This document shows, one piece after another, positions 11,642 through 22,287 of a DNA stretch of 64,000 nucleotides. The notes under the pieces were generated by a model. The model saw only the letters and a program-made list of their open reading frames with translations. It ran no database searches and had not been told where the DNA came from. Positions within the stretch are counted from its first letter, which is position 1. Each line of letters begins with the position of its first letter. The stretch comes from Silene latifolia (lineage: Eukaryota > Streptophyta > Magnoliopsida > Caryophyllales > Caryophyllaceae), in the NCBI RefSeq assembly GCF_048544455.1, contig NC_133537.1, positions 18,227,541 to 18,291,540 of the forward strand. Direction: 5' to 3'. Position numbers and translations under genes: made by a program.

Positions 11642-11972
11642 TCCCTCCACAATTTTATATATGACGTTTTAGCAAAAATCACACATATTAAGAAACTTGT
11701 TTCTCATCATTATCACCTTAATTAATGATTGTGGGTAAAGCCTTGGAAATAGGATATTTTCTACACACCATTTATTCACCTACACACTTCTACTGGAAAT
11801 TTCACTTTGCCTCTTCATCTTCATCAAGGAAACAGAGTAATTCCACGATTTTTTTAGAGCCAAATTTGTTGATGAAATTTTTGGAGCCAATTTTTTTGAT
11901 GAAATTTTTTGAATGAAAATTAAAACTAGAACCAAAATTTAAATTTAACTGGGAAATTCTTCCATGATGTTC

Positions 11973-11982
11973 TCTATAAATT
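11973..11982 (+). promoter_or_regulatory. TATA box of mariner transposase
   Basis: TCTATAAATT lies about 28-37 bp upstream of the first ATG (12010), consistent with a short leader. The second in-frame ATG at 12031 would also fit. Confidence 0.55.
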
Positions 11983-12009
11983 GTTTTCCCCTTTTCCATC
12001 ACTACTCAG

Positions 12010-15000
12010 TTGCAAACTCCACCAAACAAAATGGAAACTCCAAGTTTTGATCTTAATCAATTACCTTCCGATGAAGATATAGACACCATGATAGATCAAG
12101 AAATAGAGGAGGCACGAGGTGATATTCCTCTAGTCATCCATTCTCATTCAACAAATAGTATAGTTCTTGATATGGGTCAGGATGATGAAGCAAGATACAG
12201 ATATTGGGATCTAAATTTTGAGCAAGTCGATGAGTCCGCTGACGACTTTGACGACGATGATGCTCAAACACAAGACGAGAATAATTCAACTCATGCTCAT
12301 GATTCTGGTATGCTTGTGTAAGCTTTTTTTTTTATGGTTAGATCGTCTTACAATGAAATAGTGTAAGTTTTTCGGTTGAAATTGCAAGGTTTGATTTGGT
12401 AAGAAATTCATCTGTTTTTTCGCAAAATTATCAAAATATTGCATTTCACAGTAACTCTCTTGTCTGTTTTTTTGGCAAAGTTATTAAGTTTGTTTGATCT
12501 CCTTCATTTCTTGTCACTGGCTGCACTTTTCTAGAGTCTAAAAGTCAGCCTTGTTGATTGCCCTTTCTGTTTTGCTTGAGAAATAGTATCTCGCAGCATT
12601 CTGCCACTCTTGAAATCGTAAGAAATTCGTCTCTAGTTTTAGGTGTAATTGTCTATCGAATTGCCAATCAATACTATATATTAATTCCAGAAACCAAGGG
12701 ACTTCCATGTAATTAAATAAATCTATACACATTAATTATACTATATAGTTTTAAATCGCTAGCGCCGTGTGATGGACCTGAACAAGGGACTTCAATGTAA
12801 ATATTATATAGTTTTGGTTAAAAGTATAAATTTAGTGAATATTAGAATATGGCGAGTTTCCTTAAATAAACGGGTCTCACTTATGGTATTAATTATTTAA
12901 ATATGTTAATTATTTAACTATGTTAATTATTTAACATACATAAATATAATATAAGTATATGTTATATTTTGGAAACTATTTAAAGGTAAGTAAATCAATT
13001 CAGATTTCCAAAAAATATAATATTTCATAATTCATTAGATTTGTAATTTAATTAGTAAATAATAATGATTGCTCTTAAATAATATTCTAATTTAATATTT
13101 CATATTTATTTAAATATATAACTCTAATACAACTAGATAATCAACTATTATGATAGTAACCTTCCATGTGAGTAGTAAAAGCAACAATAATATATAGCAA
13201 CGGGAGCAGTGAAAGTCATACTAGCAACAACAGAAGTAGTGAAATTAACAATAATAAATGCGGGATTAGTGATAGAAAAAATAATGACGGCGGGAGAAGT
13301 GAAAGTAATAGTAGTCACAACACATTTAATGAAAGTAACAGTAAGAACAACGGAAAGAGTATGAAAAATTAACTAACAATTCGATTTTAAGAAAATATTA
13401 ATTTATTTAAATATACGAGCTTGACAAAACTAACGGGTTAACCGTAAAAATAGCAGGAATAGTAAAACAAACAACAGTAACCGAAGAAGTAGTGAACGTA
13501 ATAGTATTAACAGGGGATGTAGTGAAAGTAATAATATTAACAGCGGGAGAGGTGAACGTGTCTCATAATTTGTTGATTAATTTTACCTCTCATCATAATT
13601 TTAATATATAAATTGTAAATGTATGTGTTAACCAAATTTACATAAATCATATTTCATAGAAAATAAAATTTAAATGTTAAATAAAGGTAGCCCGGGCGTA
13701 GCCGGGCATCAAACCTAGTTTTATTAAATTTAAATGTCCCAGATCTTTTGTATATTGAATTGCAAATATTTGTATAGTCGTAAAGGTCGTGAATATAACA
13801 AATAGAAAGATTAAAGAGCAAGTAGACTGTATAAAGCCTATGATTTCTGATCTGTGGTACATTTACTGATCTTTGTTGCATAGGTCGTGCTAGGCAGAGA
13901 AGACTCGTCTTAAGAGATGATCAGAGGCTACAAATTTACCAAGCTCTCTTAGAAAAAAGTCATGGAGGAAAATTGAAAAGACGGACGACCACCGAAGTCT
14001 CTAACATATTTTCAGTTCCTATACGTACTGTTCAACGAATTTGGAAGCTTGGAAAAAATAATGGAGGTGATGTTAAAATGAAGAAAAAGAAAAGGTGCGG
14101 TCATCCAAAACTTCAAGTTGACATTGACCGTCTTATGGAAATTCCTTTATCTCAAAGAACAACATTAACTTCATTATCGGAGGCATTGGGTGTTAGTCAT
14201 ATTGTTTTATATAGACTCATTAAAGAAGGTCTTATACGCCGTCACTCTAGCTCTCTCAAACCGTATTTGAAAGATGAGCACAAACGAGCTCGTTTACAAT
14301 TTTTTTTATCCATGTTAGACCAAGCTTCTATTCCTAGTGAGCCAAAATTTGTTGGTATGTACGACCTTGTACATATCGATGAGAAATGGTTCTACATGAC
14401 AAAAAAAAACGAAAAATATTATTTGCACTCCATAGAAGCCGATCCCCTGCGAACATGTCAAAGCAAAAACTACAACGGGAAAGTCATGTTTTTAGTTGCT
14501 ATGGCGCGTCCAAGATATGATTGTGATGGAAATGAAACATTTTCCGGTAAAATAGGAGCGTTTCCCCTAGTTACTAAGGAACCTGCTATAAGAAGAAGTC
14601 GGAATAGAGAAGCGGGAACGTTGATGACAAAACCGATACCATTTGTCACAAGGGAAGTGATAAGGAGTTTTTTAATTGAGAAGGTGGTTCCTGCCATTAA
14701 AACTACATGGCCTATTGAGGATATGGGTGGTACAATTTTCATACAACAAGATAATGCAAGAACCCACATTGATCCCAATGATCGAGAATTTCGACGAGTC
14801 GCATCACAAGATGGGTTTGACATAAGACTAACGTGCTAACCAGCAAATTCACCGGATTTGAATATCTTGGATCTTGGTTTTTTTCGTGCAATTCAGTCAT
14901 TACAAGAGAAGAAGAGATTAAAGACGGTTGATGAGCTAATTGGCGCAGTTGAGAAGTCGTTCATGGAGTATACAACGATAAAGATTGATCGGACATGGAT

Positions 15001-15172
15001 AACTTTACAGCTTTGTATGGTAGAGATAATGAAAATTGAGGGGTCAAACCGTTATAAAATCCCTCATATAAATAAGGCGAGAATGGAGAGACTAGGTATA
15101 CTTCCTAAGCAAATTGTATGCGATCCAAGTTTGATAGAAAATGTAACTAACAAACTACGTACAATGCAATGA
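12010..15172 (+). pseudogene. Mariner transposase (D,D39D), one stop
   Basis: Exon 1 (12010..12307) encodes the N-terminus typical of plant mariner proteins, with FDLNQLP and YRYWDLNFE motifs and an acidic tail. The donor GTATGC follows. Exon 2 starts at 13884 after TGCATAG. The junction codon is Gly, and the frame continues GRARQRRLVLRD. Exon 2 has a helix-turn-helix region (TEVSNIFSVPIRTVQRIW) and the catalytic motifs HIDEKWF, QQDNARTH and ILDLGFF, with 39 positions between the last two Asp residues, the plant D39D signature. One in-frame TAA (14837..14839) replaces the Gln of the usual QPxNSPD motif. Total length would be 528 codons. TTG at 13973 is not a start; the frame runs on from the intron. 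Confidence 0.92.
12722..13718 (+). mobile_element. Candidate Helitron in the mariner intron
   Basis: The 3' end has a CCCGGGCGTAGCCGGG hairpin (about 13691..13706) and ends CTAG before T. A 5' end TCTATACACATTAATTATAC preceded by A starts at 12722. The 5' boundary is less certain. It is non-coding. Between the ends are repeated phrases around GGGAGNAGTGAAAGTAA (13200..13560). Confidence 0.45.
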
Positions 15173-16310
15173 GCATTTGGCATTAAGTTTAACATGTCGT
15201 TTGCAGTTCTTGTATCTATAAGGAATGTGTGGGTTTGTTTATTCTATAAGGAATGTAATGAAACTGTTTGAAAGGCTCGATAGTAATGTTGACAGTCTTC
15301 AGAGCTTGATTAGTGCTGAAAAATTTAACTCGTCGTCTGTAGGAGACCTGTTTTGGCAGACTGATCAGGTTAATAATTGCAAATATGGCTTTTCTAATGT
15401 GCTAGCCTGAATTTCCTACCTTACTGTTTTGCTAATTTTTGGGAAATGAATGCATTTGGTCACAAAAATATCCTAGATCTTAGTGTTTGTGAAGAGCAGG
15501 TATACTCTGATGTCTTCAACATACCCAATTTGGATGCTACATTCCATAACTTTGAAGACTTGTTCACCAGTGATGTAATTCAAAATTAATCTTTGATTGA
15601 CAAAGATGGCCTGATATGGTCTGAAATTGAAAAAGAAACAACCAAGATCCGCAAAGCTTACAACATTTTCAGTAAAACAACATTTCCACTGATAAAAAAA
15701 TGAGATATCTTTTCGGACTAAATTCATGTCATTTTAGCACAATTCTGCTTTATCGTCTGTCTATGTCAACCAGGACGATACGAAATTTCTTCAGAGCAGG
15801 AAAAATTCAGATAATCAAATGAGATTATCAGGCTTTCCTTTCATTTTCGTCTACAAGACTCGGTGCCGAGAGTAGTGCCAGTGAATGTCGTGTTTAACTC
15901 AAAGAAAAATCTGCACTTGCTATCCTGTTGATTTTATTACATTCTTTATGTATGACACTCCCTTCATTTTGAAATAGCCATCACTCGACTCATTCGTCAA
16001 AGGAACTTGCCATAACACGAGTAGAACCTTGTATCCCTTTTTGGTCTGATATGAGTACTAAATTCAAAGACGAACCTTCAGTATATGATGCTCATAGTGT
16101 AAAACATGTTTCAACAATCAATCAAAAGTAATGCACAATGCTGAAATATAAAACCATTGTTTTCAACAATCAATCCATACAAACAGGACTAAGTAAAACC
16201 ATTGTTTCCATTTACTGCAACGAAACACAAGACCTTTCCATTGAAATTGAGTTTCATTTTTTATTTGCTAAAAACACCCGAGAATGAAATAAAGTAACAC
16301 CAAGTAAGAA
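15173..16310. other. Non-coding mariner interior
   Basis: This stretch between the two convergent genes would hold the 3' untranslated regions of both. No further gene or repeat is recognised. Confidence 0.5.
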
Positions 16311-16820
16311 TTAACGAGTCTTTCCCGTCGCCAAAAATTGGTCATCTTCAACCTCTGAATCTGGAACAATAATTTCCTCTAACTCTTCTTCAGGCTTTTC
16401 TTCGTCGTTGTTATATAACGCCGGAATTAATGTCTTCAACATACACTCGACAATTAGATTAGGATAGCGTGATATGGCGTCACCGAACTTTTCTACATCC
16501 CTTATTTTCCCTCCAGGCATTATCAAGCTTTCTGCTTTCGGAATAATTAATTGCTCATCTTCATCCTCTGAATCCGGAACGATAATTTCCTGCAACTCTT
16601 CTTCAAATTTTGGACCCTTTCCATTTTCTGAATCTGGGCTACTTACTTTATCAGTTGCTTCTTTCAAATTTGTGCAATTCATTTTTTTTGCCCTCTTTGG
16701 TTTTGCAACTGGTAACTCATCATAATCTGATTCCGGAATGATACTTTGGAATAACTCTTCATTAGAATCTGGTATTAGCAAGCTTTCTTTGTCTTCAACT
16801 TCATAATTGGGGTCATCCAT
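16311..16820 (-). CDS. Acidic passenger ORF of the mariner element
   Basis: An intact 169-codon frame from ATG (16820) to TGA. I do not recognise a family. The protein is very acidic and carries a repeated motif: EIIVPDSEDEDEQ and EIIVPDSEVEDDQ, with related LLIPDSNEE and IIPESDYDE near the N-terminus. A short basic patch (KPKRAKK, about residues 40-46) could serve nuclear entry. Hydrophobic-core-plus-acid stretches like IIVPDSEDED resemble SUMO-interacting motifs; this is inference only. A TATA-like GTATAAAAAC lies at 16931..16940 on the same strand. It is convergent with the transposase and close to the right end of the element. Plant mariners usually encode only transposase, so this is either a captured host fragment or an element gene of unknown role. 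Confidence 0.6.
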   Translation of the reverse strand: MDDPNYEVEDKESLLIPDSNEELFQSIIPESDYDELPVAKPKRAKKMNCTNLKEATDKVSSPDSENGKGPKFEEELQEIIVPDSEDEDEQLIIPKAESLIMPGGKIRDVEKFGDAISRYPNLIVECMLKTLIPALYNNDEEKPEEELEEIIVPDSEVEDDQFLATGKTR

Positions 16821-16930
16821 GGAAAAAAGTTAAAGACTTACTCAACTTCGTTTTTGTGGAAACAATTTGGAGAAAAAACTTGATAATTGTTGAAAGGGAA
16901 TTCTGGTCATCTATTGAAACTTGAAAGGCT

Positions 16931-16940
16931 GTTTTTATAC
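16931..16940 (-). promoter_or_regulatory. Possible TATA box of passenger ORF
   Basis: GTATAAAAAC on the minus strand, about 110 bp before the ATG at 16820. Confidence 0.4.
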
Positions 16941-17112
16941 GATTGAAAATGGTAGAGAAGGGAGTTGTATGTACAGAGATATTGCTTTGGAAGAGAGAGA
17001 GCCAATATGATAGCTGTCAAATTAAAAGCAAGTTTATGGAAAATTGGAAAACGTCATATATAAGGGAATATTTGTTGAATGGTAAAACGTCATATATAAA
17101 ATTGTGGAGGGA

Positions 17113-17577
17113 GTATATATATAATTAGGTTGAAGCACTGTGGATGCGCCACATGTCAACCCAGCCATAAATACAGGTATTAATTACAACAGAACATTAA
17201 ATACAAACATAATAAATGCTGTATAAATCTCAGCAAAATATTAATTATAGTTTAATAAATTTTATTATAAAATTACATTAAATAATTACGGTGATTTGAT
17301 TCTAAATTTATTAAAAAAATATTTTAATAAAAATTTTAAAATGTAAATAATTACGTTCATTACGAAAAATGCTTCAAATAGAGTATAATTTTCGTTATAT
17401 TTATTGAAATATTTTTTATTTGTAGAGATGATTAAGGTGAGTGTCTCATAATGTTTTATTTTTACGTACAAAGATATTTTAAAAAAGTTATAAAACTTAG
17501 ACCATTAAATATTAAGAAAAATATATTTGGAAAAGTCGTTGTATTTCTTAAAAACATAACTTAAAGAAAACTACTAA
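17113..17577. other. AT-rich spacer
   Basis: The first bases continue the TA array that the mariner element interrupted. No gene is seen. Confidence 0.5.
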
Positions 17578-17904
17578 GGCTTGCTTGGAATGAGAGTAAT
17601 AATCAAGGGAGTAATAGAGCTAAAATGAACTAAAAAATGGAGGAAATAAATGGGGGTTGGAGATAGAAATGGATAAAAATGGGGAAATATAGTGTAATAA
17701 TCCCTTCATTAAGGGAGTAATTGTTACCCTCCCCCCCCCCCCAAGTAATGCATTACCTCCTTGTGGAGGTAATAATTCCTCCCTCACCTCTTATTTCCAC
17801 CCTCCACAAGTCCACAACCACCACTAACCATCAATTTCCTCTCATTTCTTCTTATTTTAGCCCTCATCACTCCCTTAATAGTTACTCCCATTTCAAGCAA
17901 GCCC
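17578..17904. mobile_element. Tourist-like (PIF/Harbinger) MITE
   Basis: The ends GGCTTGCTTGGAATGAGAGT and, on the other strand, GGGCTTGCTTGAAATGGGAG are inverted. TAA is duplicated on both sides (17575..17577 and 17905..17907). The 327 bp element is non-coding and contains a run of C at about 17731..17742. Confidence 0.8.
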
Positions 17905-18146
17905 TAAGAGATAAGTTTTTATATGAGAATGAAAAAAAAATATTGCAAGAAATTGAATACATATGAGATTTTGATAGGTTTAAATAGTGTGATAACGAGT
18001 ATTTGTATGAGTATGTATGTACACAGTGATCGCGAGTGCATTTGAATAATAAAAAAAAAGGTAATGATTATTAAATAATATATATTGTACTATAAACGAC
18101 ATGAAAAAATAGAAAAAATGTTATATTTTACTTTAATATCTCTTCA

Positions 18147-18148
<2 letters not shown>

Positions 18149-18217
<69 letters not shown>
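18149..18217. repeat. (TA)n microsatellite
   Basis: About 34 TA units lead into the left end of the next element. Confidence 0.95.
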
Positions 18218-18221
<4 letters not shown>

Positions 18222-18284
18222 TAGGTTGTGTAAGACCTTTATTTTGGTTGAGTCCCTAAGTCCTATTCTCACCACACATTTTTT

Positions 18285-18840
18285 GAGTGTAACTCTACTG
18301 CATTATGAGTGTAACTTTATTCATTTAATGACTTTTGAGTGTAACTTTAACTTTAAGAGTGTAATTTCAACCTTTTCAAGCCATTTTATTCACAAAAAAT
18401 TTAATTTATGTTATAAAGTTGTAATTTTAAATAAATAAATTTGAATTTATGTAACTTTAGGAGTGTAACTTTACTGCCCTACAACTGTAACTTTAGTCGT
18501 TTTAGGTGTAACTTTAGTCGTTTTAGGTGTAATTTTAGTCGTATGATGGTTTATATGTATAAATTTTACTTTATATATTTTTATGAGTGTAACTTTATCC
18601 TTTTCAAGTGTAACTTTAGTCGTTGGAGTCGTAATTTTAGTTTGTATGAAAAAATTTAAATTAATATATACTTTAATATTGTAACTTTAGTCCTTTTAAG
18701 TGTAATTTTTGTCTTTCAAGAGTGTAACTTTATTCTGGAGGTGGTAACTTTAGTCAATAGAAATGTAATTTTATTGTTTTACGAGTGTAATTCTAGTCCT
18801 TGAATATGTAACTTTAATACTCTAAGTGTAACTTTATACT
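18285..18840. repeat. GTGTAACTTTAGT motif array
   Basis: Roughly twenty irregularly spaced copies of (A)GTGTAACTTTA(GTC) in 550 bp. The frames derived from them (CNFSRFR-like repeats) are not genes. Confidence 0.8.
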
Positions 18841-18968
18841 AATAAATCTTCTTTCATCAACCGCCACCACCATCCTACCGCCTCCTACCCCTACCACCAT
18901 AGCACCACCACCCGGCCCCACCACCAAGCCGCAACAACCAACAACTAACAACTAACAACACCACCACC

Positions 18969-19262
18969 AACCTATAATCTCAGATCTGAAAAAAAAAAAA
19001 AAAAAAAAAAGGCAAGAGAGGGAGGTGGCAGAACACCACCGTCCACCACGCACCACCAACACTATCCCCCACCGCGGCAACACCATTAAAAAAACAGAAA
19101 AAAAAACCACCCCATAAAACAACCTATAATCTCAGATCTGGAAAAAAAATAATAAAAAAAAAGCAAGAAAGGGAGGCGGCAGAACACCACCGTCCACCAC
19201 GCACCACCAAGACCATCCCCCACCGCGGCACCACCATAAAAAAAATCAAAAACCGAAAAAAA
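18969..19262. repeat. Tandem duplication of about 150 bp
   Basis: Copy one starts AACCTATAATCTCAGATCTG at 18969 and copy two starts with the same words at 19121. Both contain CAGAACACCACCGTCCACCA and end in ACCGCGGCA. They differ mainly in the length of an A run. Confidence 0.85.
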
Positions 19263-19855
19263 AACCCCATAACAGATCTGAAAAGTATAATTTTCGAAAC
19301 AAAATGAAAAATCTCAGATTTTTATTGGTAGATCTGAAATTTTCGAAAAAAAAGAGAGAAAGGGAGATAGAAAGAGGAGGCGCGACGGAGGAGGTGTGAC
19401 AGGTGGTAGTGCGGCAGTGATGGTGCGGCAGTGGTGGTGCGTCATCGGTGGTGCGGTGGGGTCGTGGCAGTGAAGTTGTGGTGTCGCGGCGGAAAGATGA
19501 GAGGAGGAAGGGAGGCGGTGAGGTCGTGGCAGGGAGGAGGCCGGAGAGGAGACGGTGGTGGTTGTTAGGGAGAGGAGAAATTTAGGGTTTTTTTAGAGGT
19601 GGGTGTTTTTAGAGGGAGAGAGATGATGAGTGAGAAAGTGGGAGGTAGAAAATGAGGAAAAAAGATAGGGTTTTTGGTTTTTATAGGTTAATTCTAATCC
19701 ACATATTTTGGTAAAATCAGAGCCATTTATTTAGTTTCTTAGATCTAATCTCAGCCCTTTATCTTTCTCATCCAAAGGCTTAGATTAGGACTTATGGACT
19801 CAACCAAAAAAGGTGGACTTACATGATCCCTTCTCTATATATATATATATATATA

Positions 19856-20736
19856 CGTCATGTATAAATATTGATTATGACTAGCTAAATATTACTATTA
19901 GGTAAACATTTTATATGTCATCTTTTAAATACTTTGAAGTTAAACCTAAAAAAATATTTTTTGAGAAAGTTTAACCTATTTTATTTATAGGTAAACTCTA
20001 AAACATCATTTATATATGGTTATTTTAAAATACAAAAGATGCAATTCTTATAGAATAGATATGTTTGACGCATAATAATTAAAACATGCAAGACACACTC
20101 AAAACATTTGAATAATTTGAGTTTGAACTCTATATGTTTGATAGATAAATATCACACGTTATACATAAAAAATTAAAAATTACATAAAGTTATATTCACA
20201 TCCTTTTGAACAAATATTAATTGATTTAGAACATAACGAATCGTGAAATGATATAATTTGAGAACTTAATGTCGATTGTTGCATTATTTGAATAAATTTA
20301 ATTTTAATTAATATGATATTTGATCAGTCACAAAATAATTTATAAAACGCTGATCATGCAAAATTAATTATCACTTATTAGTTTTAATTAAAATTGCATG
20401 TATTTTATTTTATAACTCTGAAGTTAAAACCTAAAAAAATTACATTTGATAAAAATTAATTTATTTTTATTTATAAGTAAAAATATTAAAGGTCATATAT
20501 AAATTATGTTATTTTTCTTCAATTATAATAATAAAATTTTAAAACAGGTCGCGCGAAGCGCGGGATACTACCTAGTTTTACAACTAGAACCCTAATTGTT
20601 ACTCCCTATACTAATACACTTATACTTCCTCTATGCTTTCCTTAATTACCATTTCAAATTCGAGTCAAATTTACAAAACTTTGACTATAAAATATATTAA
20701 ACAAAATTAAGAATTAATATTAATGTTAATATATTT
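19856..20736. other. Spacer with Helitron 3' terminus
   Basis: AT-rich, with no gene. At 20548..20575 a CGCGC-GAAG-CGCG-type hairpin is followed by GGATACTACCTAG and T, the layout of a Helitron 3' end on the plus strand. I could not find its 5' end. Confidence 0.45.
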
Positions 20737-20867
20737 GGCAAATTTAACAAAAATAACCCAACCTTTTAACTTACACAACAATATAACCCAACTTTCTTAC
20801 ATATCTTACAAAAATAACCCATTGTTCACCGGAGTTGAATCTCCGGTGCAAAAACCTCCATGTGAGT

Positions 20868-22272
20868 TGTAATACTACGGTTTTGTATGTCTTTGGGTAC
20901 TCTATCGAGTGGGACTTACTCTGTCGAGTAAGTAGTTTTTGACGCAAAACAGTAGTCTGCCAGTAGGGCACTCGATCGAGTAAGTTGGGTACTCGATCGA
21001 GTAGGGGGCACTCGATCGAGTAAGTGCCTTACTCGATCGAGTAAGTGAGTTTACGGGCTGAGTTTTGACGGGTTTTGTTAATGATGTGAGATTAATATAT
21101 AATGAGTTCCGTCACTTTTCTTAAACCTCTTTATCATTCTAAAAACCTAAATTGAGAGAAAGAAGTTACGTAAGTTGATTCATCGCATCATTAGCAAATC
21201 CCCAAGGCTAAGAGGGTCGGATCATCTTGTTCTTTACGCCGTTCTGATCATCGTGTCAAGGGTAAGTTCCTTGTATAATTTTTATAGCATTTGGTTGAGT
21301 TTCTTTAAAACCTAATTGGGTGTTTTTGAGGGTTTTGGGTGATGTTTATGTATGTGGTAGTAATTGAATGTATACATGTTATAGGAGGAGGATTCGTAGA
21401 GGAGAGTTCTGATTAACTGCTAGATCATCTGTGGTGGTTGTTTTTCCAGGTAGGGTTTTCCCTACTCATTATTAATTACATAAGTGTGGTTGGTGATTAC
21501 TGTTGTTGTTGTATATCGTATTGGCATTGGATTCTGATTTGGTGATTGTAAGTAGTGTAATGTGATTATTGTTGTATAACTGTCTGTGATCTTCGTGGCG
21601 CGTCCCTGGCTGAGTGGAGTCACTTGCGGGAGTGGCTTCACGCCATTGATTCGCCCTCTGTGGAACCCGTCACACAGGGGATGTGCAGATTAATGAACTT
21701 GGGTTTATCGCTCGATGGAGATGAGCGGGGATTTGGTGGGTACGGCTGCGGTCCCCCACTGGCGGCGTGGAGTACTTGGTGTGATGGGTACTCTGGCAGG
21801 GCTACACACTTTAGTGTGTAGTTAGTTGTGTGGAGATTTGAGATGGAGACTTGGGTTTGTTGAGTTGTTTGTGATATTGTTCCTTTATGGTATTTGTTTT
21901 ATGTAATTAGTACTGACCCCGTTTAAAATGTTTTAAAAACTGTGGTGATCCATTCGGGGGTGGTGAGCAGTTATTGAGCAGGTATGAGACGATACGCATG
22001 GGATAGCTGAGATGAGTCATCACGTAGCAGTTTTAGAAGTCTTCCGCTGTGTCGAACATTTTGTAGTTGTTTAGTAGTTGACAGTTTTGAGAACCTTGTA
22101 TTTTTTCCCTTTAACAGTTTTGGAGTTTGGCTTGTATCACTTAAACTTTATTATCATTTAAATACGTTTCGTTATTCTCTATTTGAGTATCATTGCCTCA
22201 GGTAACCTAGATGGTGACGTTCTCATACCTTAAGTGGTCCTGGTAAGGCACTTGGAGTATGGGGGTGTCACA
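20868..22272 (+). repeat. 5' LTR of Tekay-like element
   Basis: Starts TGTAATACTACGG and ends GGTGTCACA. It contains a palindrome cluster (20899..21047) with four perfect ACTCGATCGAGT copies and two degenerate ones. By eye about ten substitutions separate it from the 3' LTR in the first 400 bp. Confidence 0.9.
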
Positions 22273-22275
22273 AAG

Positions 22276-22287
22276 TGGTATCAGAGC
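22276..22287 (+). other. Primer-binding site (initiator tRNA-Met)
   Basis: TGGTATCAGAGC lies three bases after the 5' LTR. Confidence 0.9.

Larger units (their letters stand above)
11641..17112 (+). mobile_element. Mariner-like element
   Basis: Perfect 30 bp terminal inverted repeats begin CTCCCTCCACAATTTTATAT (11641..11670 and 17083..17112) and are flanked by TA, as in plant Tc1/mariner elements. A subterminal copy of part of the repeat lies near 17039..17070. Inside are a two-exon D39D transposase on the plus strand with one stop, and an unrelated acidic ORF on the minus strand at the other end. A probable Helitron sits in the transposase intron. It is inserted in the right-hand TA array of the preceding element; the TA run resumes at 17113. 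Confidence 0.93.
18218..19835. mobile_element. TA-array-embedded inverted-repeat element 2
   Basis: The left end (18218..about 18266) and right end (about 19785..19835) are inverted repeats sharing GTAAG, then CCTTT and TTTTGGTTGAGTCC. TA arrays border both sides (18149..18217 and 19835..19854). The left interior (18285..18840) holds many copies of a GTGTAACTTTAGT motif. The right interior is GC-rich, with CACCACC tracts and a tandem duplication. No intact gene is present. The layout parallels the element at 10387..11602, although the terminal sequences differ. Confidence 0.65.

Noticed and set aside
13654-13881. Minus-strand frames in the mariner intron
   Set aside because: Overlapping frames in an AT-rich intron and Helitron end; no conserved motif.
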